Assembly (NCBI GenBank): GCA_012932865.1
Contig: SAXG01000152.1
Coordinates: 1 to 43,423, forward strand
Source: Amylostereum areolatum
Taxonomy: Eukaryota; Basidiomycota; Agaricomycetes; Russulales; Stereaceae
Direction: 5' to 3'
DNA: 43,423 nt
How positions within the stretch are numbered: position 1 is the first letter of the stretch; each line of letters starts with the position of its first letter. The notes below the pieces were generated by a model, which saw only the letters and a list, made by a program, of their open reading frames with translations, was not told where the DNA came from and did not search any database. The position numbers and the translations under genes are program-made. Shown one piece after another: positions 37,001 through 43,423 of this stretch.

Positions 37001-37121
37001 CATGATACCACGTCTTGTCCACGATGTCGACCGCTTTTCTTGCATTCACCCCAAGGGTGGCCGAATCCTCCAGGATCGATGTTACTGCCTCAGGCCCGTC
37101 CTCACCAAACTGAGTGTCCAT
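31007..37121 (-). CDS. DDX60-like Ski2-type DExH RNA helicase, copy 2, with indels
   Basis: Tandem paralogue of copy 1 in the same orientation, with matching intron positions and nearly identical unit length. By eye about four in five residues match in the C-terminal exon and fewer in the N-terminal half. All helicase motifs are present: [52 protein letters not shown] and [12 protein letters not shown]. Three frame problems are seen. One base is missing near 34996-35004 relative to copy 1 ([13 protein letters not shown] junction). One extra G lies in the run at 36493-36497. Probably another extra G lies in the run at 36662-36666 beside a splice donor. The intron after LALGQDE uses a GC donor (GCAAGT) where copy 1 has GT. 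The frame between the breaks is well conserved. This is either an early pseudogene or an active gene with homopolymer sequencing errors. Confidence 0.82.
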
Positions 37122-37232
37122 ATCGGTATCCAGCCTAAGGTAGAGGAGGAACGACTGAGCGGTTAGATCTCGGCAATGAGACTGACCGCGCACCTGTAGA
37201 GTTGCGCGACGGCAGAGCAGCGATTTGGTCTC

Positions 37233-37362
37233 TTGATATAGGTTCGAAATCCTAGGATCTCAGGGCCTAGGGATTACTATGCCGGGCTTGCGCAGTACCT
37301 CGAGGACGCCTCGATGGTGGTGGTTCGTTCTAAGTTAAAGTTGTGCCCAACAGGGACCTACA
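37233..37362 (-). promoter_or_regulatory. Upstream conserved block of helicase copy 2
   Basis: Counterpart of 30391-30529, with the same ordered motifs. It places the duplicated unit at 31007-37362 (6,356 bp), against 24173-30529 (6,357 bp) for copy 1. Confidence 0.65.
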
Positions 37363-37864
37363 AAATTTCGCCCGAGGTCGCCCGCACCGGCCCTACCGAG
37401 TCCCATTCGTATACTCAATTCTTTATATCGTGGTTCGCGACCCATCACGATATGCTTGCCCGTCGATGTTCTTTTGCGCGTTGTCGTGTCCCGACTCATG
37501 GTAAGTAGCATTCTGGAGGCTCACAGGGAAGGCGATGATGACGACATGGAACAAGGGGCAGTTGTGCAATGCGCAGTCAACTCTTCTAGGTAGTTATCCA
37601 TCCATCTATCTTCTGTAACTTCTATTTCTGCCTGCTGGACCAATGAACGGTCTCACCCATCAACGCGCTCAAGAGACTTGCTTGTCGGTACCCATACAGT
37701 CACACCCACCCTTGTTGGGGTTATCTGCGATGTATATGCGGCAGGCAAGATTAAAAGTACATGAGAACAAGAACGCGTCGTAAAGGATGTAAGACTGTCC
37801 ATCCAAAAATGCACACATCATGCAAAGGGGACCACGCCATCGTCGTGATCGTCTACGCCACCAC
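37363..37864. other. Spacer between helicase copy 2 and the subtilisin gene
   Basis: No gene seen. It includes the 3' flank of the minus-strand protease gene. Confidence 0.4.
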
Positions 37865-39423
37865 TCATGCAGAGGTCGTGAAGTTGTTGAAGATCAACAG
37901 GTTAACCGTGTCCGACGGGATCTCCGAAAGAAGGCCCTTGCTCGACAGGGCGATGAGCGCCTTCTTCAATTGCGCAGGAGTGATCGGGCTGTACGCATTC
38001 GCCTCATCGCCAGCGACGGCGCGGACGAGCGCTGGAGGGGGAAGGAAACTTGACGCCCAGACGGGCATGACGCTGTATGCGGTCTCGTAGAGACGGGTGA
38101 AAGAGCCGGTGAAGGGGCGCTGGGCGTTCATCTCGTCAGGAACGATGGTGTCAAGCGACGGGTTGAAGGACTTGGAGGGGTAAAGGGAGAGGAGGTACGC
38201 GAGCATGCCGGCGGTGTGAGGGGAAGCCATGGAAGTACCGGAGATGGTGTTGATAGCGTTCTCCGATCCGATCCAGGTGGAAAGGATGTTGAGACCGGGC
38301 GCGAACACATCGACACAGGGGCCGAAGTTGGAGAAGTACGCGCGCTCGTCACCGAGGGTGGACGCGCCAACGGTGACGGCTTTCTCTGCAGCGGCTGGGG
38401 AGTACGAGCACGCGTCGCGATTGTCATTGCCAGCGGCGACGGCGAAATGAAGGCCAGTGTCGACGGCACCGTTGACGGCATCGTCAAGGGCGCGGGACTT
38501 GCCACCACCGAGACTCATGTTGGCGACAGATCCCTTGTGTTTGGTAGAGCCGGTGGCCTTGACCTCAGCAGCAGCGGCCCTGGCCTTGGCCTGCGCGGAG
38601 TCAGCGGCGAAGATGACACCGTCAACGACGTCGGACATGCTACCACTGCCATTGGAGCCGAGGACCTTCACTGCAATGACATTGGCGGCCTTGGCAACAC
38701 CGTATTTGGCCGACGCGATGGTACCCGCGCAATGAGTTCCGTGCCCGTTGTTGTCCTCGTCGACGTCGTTCTTCGGAACGGTCTTTCCCCAGGCCGCGCG
38801 GCCCTGGAACTCCCTGTGGTTGGTGTTGATACCGGTGTCAATGACATAGACGTCAACGCCCTCGCCGCCAGCGGGGTCGTATTCGTACTTGGTGAAGGTA
38901 CCAAACGTCAGCTTGGGACGATGGCTGACGCGGGCAAGACCCTATACGACGCCATAGATGAGTCAGGAGTCACACGACATAGCTGCGGACATACCCAAGG
39001 AGCCGACTTCTGCACCGCCTGAGTCTTCACGATCTGGTCGCGCTCGACGTATTCCACTTCAGGCATGGCACGGATGCGTTGGAGAACTCCGTCGGTGAAG
39101 CGCCCTGCGTAACCCCTTACGTGGCCATCGTATACATGGCGCAAGCCGCTGTTGTCGTCCAACAACGGGTCCTCGGCGTGTGCGGCTTGGAGGAAGTTGT
39201 AGTGGTTGTCGAGGGCCGCCTGCGGCACGTCCTTCCTCATCATAACGATGTATGAGTTGTTGATGAGACCGTGAGGGGCTTCATGCTCTGCGACGTGTAT
39301 GGGGGCCAAAGTGAAAGGAGTACCCTGCCTGGGGAGGTAGTTTGAGTTGGTAGAGAGCGGGGTGGCCACCGTTGCCGCCGCCAGCGACAAGGCGAAGAGA
39401 GATGTTGTTACGATGGGCGACAT
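37865..39423 (-). CDS. Secreted subtilisin-like serine protease (S8, proteinase K/cerevisin type)
   Basis: Two exons (39423-38995 and 38941-37865) around a 53-nt intron give 501 residues. The start MSPIVTTSLFALSLAAATVA is a signal peptide. An inhibitor I9 propeptide follows (NNSYIVMMRKD to PEVEYVERDQIV). The catalytic domain holds the Asp in VIDTGINTNHREF, the His in NGHGTHCAGT and the Ser in SGTSMASPHTAG, with the oxyanion Asn in AAGNDNRD. The tail continues for about 120 residues with a Pro-containing segment and ends with LTPAQ-like SPITPAQLKKAL and VNLLIFNN, as usual in basidiomycete members. It should be exported and self-activated by propeptide cleavage, with broad nutritional proteolysis the likely role. 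Vacuolar proteinase B is the main alternative. The frame is clean. Confidence 0.93.
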
Positions 39424-39794
39424 GGTTGTGGTTGAGACGAAGGTCGCTGGCCCGGTCCTCCGACGCACCGCGCCGTGATAAGCCCCCGTGTTTGTCTTTG
39501 TTTTCCGCTCCTTCAGTGGCGCGGCCGATCTTCTCTCTACTACCTGCCCCGCGACAACTCTTTCGGGAATATCAGCGCTTTCTGCCTGTATGTAAAGTAC
39601 GGCGTGGATCAGAAACACAAGCGATACAGCCCGGCTCCTCGGGATAGGGAAGGCGGAAGCCCAGAATACGTTGTCCTGACAAGCCTCCCAGATAACACGT
39701 TCTAGGGTTCACCTATGTTCACCTATTCAAGTGGCCCAAACTCCGTAGCCGGATCATATAAAAAGGGGTCTGCACCGTACGAACAAGGCAGAAT
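39424..39794. other. Upstream region of the protease gene, with a plus-strand TATA box
   Basis: The protease promoter lies here, as does the 3' flank of the WD40 gene. TATAAAAAGG at 39758-39767 faces right, toward the antisense strand of the WD40 gene, not toward the protease. Confidence 0.4.
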
Positions 39795-41639
39795 CTATGG
39801 ACGGCCCCCGAACTCCCATAGCTTCACGGAACTGTCGCGGATCGACGGTTGGGGGCGATAGCGATGTCTCTTCACAGCCCGGACTCCCGCATCTTGCGCG
39901 TCATCCTCGTCGCTGGAACCTGAGCTGTCTGCTTGGCGTGATACATCCTCGGTGTCGAAATGGCGGGACCCTGACACCGACAAAATCAGCGGTTTTAGGG
40001 GGTGAAAGGCCACCGAGCCCACAGCATCTACGGAAGCAAGCAAGCGTCAGAACCCGCCACAAGCCATCTCTGTTCCGAAACGATTACCGTCATGGGCACG
40101 GTAGCTCAAAGTTGGCCTTATCACTGGCGTCCCCTGCGCTTCCTCTTCGGGCGTCGGCTCGTCGACGTCGAACATATGGACGTTGCCAGACTTTACGACG
40201 ATATCAGTCTCCTCAACTTAGCGCTTGAGCGCCACTCACCTCGTCCCCGACCCCCAGCCATTTCCCGCCGATGTCGACGTCGAACTTGATCTTCTGGTTG
40301 GTCTCCATCCTCCCGCCACCCCGCCGCTGCAGCAGATGCACAGGCACAGACGTATCGCCCCTCAGATCCCACGCGTATATCATATCGTGCCTCCGGAATG
40401 AGGAGTACAGCACATGCGGTTTGACAGGATTGAACGCGAGCTATGTCAGCTAGATCAGTTAAGGTCTGAAGAGCGCGTGCGATGTCGCCTCCGTACCTGC
40501 ATGACGCTCGCTCGCACCTGCCCGATCCAACCCATCGCTTTCTCGCCCGTATCCTCGCCATACAAGACGATGTTCGACGAGGAGGAGGAAGAAGGGGACA
40601 ACGATCCCGCTGCATACACGCTGTATGAAGGATCGTACGACGGACAAAACGCCAGAGCAGAAATGATCCCTGGTGAGATCTCAGCTGCCGCCGCAAACGT
40701 CTCTGAGACATGTGTGAAACATATGACGTACCTTTGAGACCATCCCGGCTTTTGCGGGACGGGGTCGTGGCTAGACGGGTGCCCTCGCCAGGCGCATTCA
40801 AGTCGAACACCTCTATAGCGTCCTCGAACCCACAGTACAACCTATTGCGCTTATTAGGGCAAGATACCGCCTGCACGCCCAAACTCACTTGTCGGCGGAA
40901 CTGTTAAAGGCAAGGCTATGCGGGGCGATCTGCCGCTCCCGATGGTCCACAATCTTGTATGACGCACGTAACTGTATAACAACCCATCAGCGCCCATTAC
41001 ACGCGCTGTAAAAAACCACAGAGTTATGTACCCTTCCATCGGAGGCGTCGTGTAACTGCACCGGGGCTTCGCGCACGGACGACACGAAGCAGAACGATGC
41101 TGGATCATGGATGGTCGCGCGGGGAAACCAAGCGAAGTCGACAATGGAGGCGGCCTGGGGAAAGATATTCTTTGAGAGGCTGGGATACGCTAATTTACAG
41201 ACACGCTCATTAGCGCGCATACATTGAGACTGAAAGCCAAACCACTTGCCCGCTTGCGACAAAGTCAGCTGCAACAGCTCTTGCGGCCTGCATTTTCATC
41301 GGTGAGTTTCAACTTTCCACGGACAAAGCATCGAGCTCACAAATCCAGATACTGGAGGCTCCTGTTTCACAGTGCGCAAGCGCGACGGATCCATCGGGAG
41401 CCCTGGAGCCCATAACCTGTTGGTGAAACCGCATGAGCTCGTAGTTCGAGACATCCGTACCATTTGGCTGATCGCGCAAAATTTTGAGAAAACGTATGGT
41501 CCGGGAGAAGAGCAGATCTGTGGGCCTGCTGTGGTGCTTTAGAGGTATCGTAGGCTGGGGGCGTCCATATGTATTGTGCAGCATCTGAAGTCACTGGCGC
41601 AGTGGCCGCCGACTCGGAGGGGGTTCGGACGTCCGACAT
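39795..41639 (-). CDS. WDR79/TCAB1-like WD40 repeat protein
   Basis: Homologue of telomerase Cajal body protein 1 (WRAP53beta), which in animals binds CAB-box RNAs and guides small RNPs. Start MSDVRTPSESAATAPVTSD at 41639. Conserved blocks appear in order: KWAPDGSVALAHCE spanning an intron, ASIVDFAWFPRA, FCFVSSVREAPVQLHDA, LRASYKIVDH, SLAFNSSADKLYCGFEDAI, the glycine-ended GIISALAF repeat, LAFNPVKPHVLYSSFRRHD with MIYAWDLRGD, QKIKFDVDIGGKWL, NVHMFDVDEP, and VGSVAFHPLKPLIL. A Ser/Asp-rich acidic stretch precedes the C-terminus SSVKLWEFGG. About seven introns of 50-60 nt are used, and all traced junctions keep frame. The alternative is the yeast splicing factor Swt21, a related protein. The 5' end faces the GEP4-like gene across 208 bp. 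Confidence 0.85.
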
Positions 41640-41847
41640 GGTGTAATCTTTAGATCCCCGTTGACCAAAATTGCCGTCGAAAGTTGGCTGAGATATATCC
41701 TATATAGATGGCGCAAATGTTGGAAGGTACAGGAGAGCTTTGAGCAATGAGAAAATATGTATTTCGCGCGTGGGAAACACGCGCGACTGGTCGACGACTC
41801 GACGCGAGCGGCGACGCGCCGGCGTTCGCTCTGCTCATACGGCCATC
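41640..41847. promoter_or_regulatory. Shared divergent promoter of the WDR79-like and GEP4-like genes
   Basis: Only 208 bp separate two start codons that face away from each other (41639 minus, 41848 plus), so both promoters must lie here. AT-rich TATATCC/ATATAG sequence around 41692-41706 is the only TATA-like candidate. Confidence 0.6.
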
Positions 41848-42934
41848 ATGCCCTTCAACCTCCCGGGGACTTTGGTCCCCCTTTACGCGCTCTTCAACCC
41901 TCGCATCCTAGTCCCACCACATCTCTGTAGCAGGTGAAGCTGCTTTTTGCACAAGGCTCGGTGATCGTGCTGACGAGTAGTAGAAAGACATCCGCCAGCT
42001 TGACTTTGCCGCGCTGCGCCGAGCAGGATACAAAGGAGCCGTGTTCGATAAAGATAACTGCCTGGTACGTATTCTACAGTACTCCACACGTTCTCAAATT
42101 ACTCAATTGCTTGATCATCCTGTAGACTATCCCTCACGACGACATCCTTGTACCAGAGCTCAAGGTATGTCTTCATCCAGGCTTCGACGTACCGCGAAAT
42201 GAATAGCGAGCTGTTCCCAGGATGCTTGGGACGACTGGCCTGTCCCACATTTGGACCTTCCAATGTTCTTATTGTGAGCAACTCCGCTGGTACCTCTGCT
42301 CGATCCGGGCAATTTCCAGGTTCGCATCGCATCCTCCAGGCTCCATACTGTCATCTTAACCTAACCACCCTTTTCTTGTCCCAGGTGGAATCAGTCACAC
42401 ACCACCTTCGCACTCCCGTACTTCGCCACCGCTCTCTCAAACCGTCCTACACCGCGGCGAGCGCGGTCCGCGCCTACTTCGCATCTCTTGCAACTCCGCT
42501 CGCGCCGTACGAGCTCGTCGTGGTCGGGGACCGTATTTTCACGGACGTTGTACTTGCGCATAGGCTTGGACACCCCTCTTCGTTCCTCGCGCCGCGTCGC
42601 TGACCGAGTACGATTCCAACAATATCACCCACTCACAGACGAGAAAGCAGCGAGGGACTGGGCGGGATCAGGGCCGGGTCCCCTGTCTGTCTGGACGACC
42701 GGGGTGTGGAAAAAAGAGAGCATGTTGATGCGGAGGGTCGAGCGTGCCTTGGTGGACGTTGTGGAACGGTTTGTGCCTATAGTACAAGAACGAAGGTTTG
42801 CAACGGAAGAGAGGTTCGTCAAGCCACCGCCAGTGGTGGAGGAGCCGAGGAAAGAGCCAGGGAGGAGTGTGTGGATATGGCATGGGGTGCAGTGGATGGC
42901 GAGAAGGGTGGGCTTTGGCGGGTCAAAGTCATGA
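41848..42934 (+). CDS. GEP4: GEP4-type mitochondrial phosphatidylglycerophosphatase, frameshifted
   Basis: HAD-family phosphatase of the mitochondrial matrix that dephosphorylates PGP to phosphatidylglycerol for cardiolipin synthesis. The start MPFNLPGTLVPLYALFNPR and the blocks RQLDFAALRRAGYKGAVFD, KDNCLTIPHDDILVPEL (HAD motif I DKDNCLT across an intron), FGPSNVLIVSNSAGT (motif II), VESVTHHLRTPVLRH, LKPSY (motif III Lys) and VVVGDRIFTDV (motif IV) are all in order. They are followed by SVWTTGVWKKESMLMRRVER and a basic tail ending at 42934. The frame fails at the exon 1/2 joint (41925-41990), near 42215-42230, near 42295-42305, and at a TGA at 42601-42603. As at the left end of the window, the coding residues between breaks remain conserved. 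Family assignment is firm; integrity is doubtful. Confidence 0.8.
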
Positions 42935-43228
42935 TGGCATGGTTCATTTGTTCGGTATGTGCTGTCCTCGTCCTCTTTTCTGTGTCGATGCTGACATGAA
43001 ATACAGGTATATAATATGCTCCTGTTGAGATGTGCGGCGACAGCCGTGTACATTGACGTTATCACTACTTCACCTCCTTGAATGTTTCCCCAAAAGGTTC
43101 CCCCAAGTCCCCGTCCTCCGTGGAAAGCTACAATTATGTTCACTCAATCCACACAATCTCGCGGGTAACAGTGTTGCATGTGGTCCTTCAACCTAACGTA
43201 CTTTGGTGCGGTCCCAAGGGAAAGTCAT
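42935..43228. other. 3' flank of the GEP4-like gene
   Basis: No gene seen. It probably holds the 3' ends of the GEP4-like gene and of the possible minus-strand gene entering from the right. Confidence 0.35.
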
Positions 43229-43423
43229 CTACTCAGATACCTGACATATTGACAAACGGTTGACGCCGAAGTGGCGGTATCCGCTCCGAGTGGCCACTGG
43301 TGTCCCCAGGTCCCTGGAGTCTGAAGACCACTCGGATGCTTTCCGGCGCGTTGGAGAGCCTGATACAGGCGGTTGTTCTCCACCGACTGTCAACCGTGCC
43401 TCATACAGGTCTGCAGGCTGCCA
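43229..43423 (-). CDS. Possible 3' end of an unrecognised minus-strand gene
   Basis: One minus-strand frame is open from the window edge to a TAG at 43229-43231, 64 codons, reading WQPADLYEARLTVGG and later ASEWSSDSRDLGTPVATR. It is Ser/Arg-rich and has no recognised domain. Open length and composition are suggestive only. Confidence 0.25.
   Translation of the reverse strand, partial: WQPADLYEARLTVGGEQPPVSGSPTRRKASEWSSDSRDLGTPVATRSGYRHFGVNRLSICQVSE

Noticed and set aside
1..43423. CRISPR arrays, rRNA genes, bacterial-type operons
   Set aside because: No regularly spaced repeats or rRNA core sequences were seen, and the gene structure is plainly eukaryotic.

Overview
The window is nuclear DNA from a filamentous basidiomycete, most likely an Agaricomycete. 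The evidence is GC-rich genes broken by many 50-65 nt GT-AG (occasionally GC-AG) introns, a tRNA-Tyr with a 20-nt intron after the anticodon, and protein families typical of mushrooms. All coordinates and protein calls come from reading the sequence; no database search was possible.

Layout, left to right. (1) 1-7.5 kb, all minus strand: a transportin/karyopherin-beta2 gene cut by the left edge, an FSH1-type serine hydrolase, and a mitochondrial succinate/fumarate carrier. The first two are full of single-base indels, mostly deletions, while the third is clean. (2) 7.5-11 kb: a low-information intergenic stretch, a possible small membrane protein gene, and a plus-strand homeodomain-like protein that lacks the canonical DNA-contact Asn. 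(3) 11.6-20.2 kb: SWR1 chromatin remodeller and PKA catalytic subunit, both minus. They are separated by an 821-bp non-autonomous Helitron with complete structural ends. (4) 20.9-23.2 kb: an ArsB/NhaD-type permease and tRNA-Tyr(GUA). (5) 23.2-23.8 kb: a 570-bp inverted-repeat element resembling an hAT MITE. (6) 24.2-37.4 kb: the centrepiece, two tandem minus-strand copies of a large DDX60-like Ski2-type RNA helicase. Each unit is about 6.36 kb including a conserved upstream block. The copies share intron positions but are clearly diverged, and the second carries indels. (7) 37.9-43.4 kb: a secreted subtilisin, a WDR79/TCAB1-like WD40 protein, a divergently transcribed GEP4-type mitochondrial PGP phosphatase (indel-bearing), and possibly the 3' end of another gene.

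The genes are mostly independent housekeeping functions: nuclear import, mitochondrial transport, H2A.Z remodelling, cAMP signalling, ion efflux, cardiolipin synthesis and RNP biogenesis. No operon-like logic is expected. The accessory features are the duplicated DDX60-like helicases, whose animal relative is linked to antiviral RNA sensing, and the two DNA transposon derivatives lying close to host genes.
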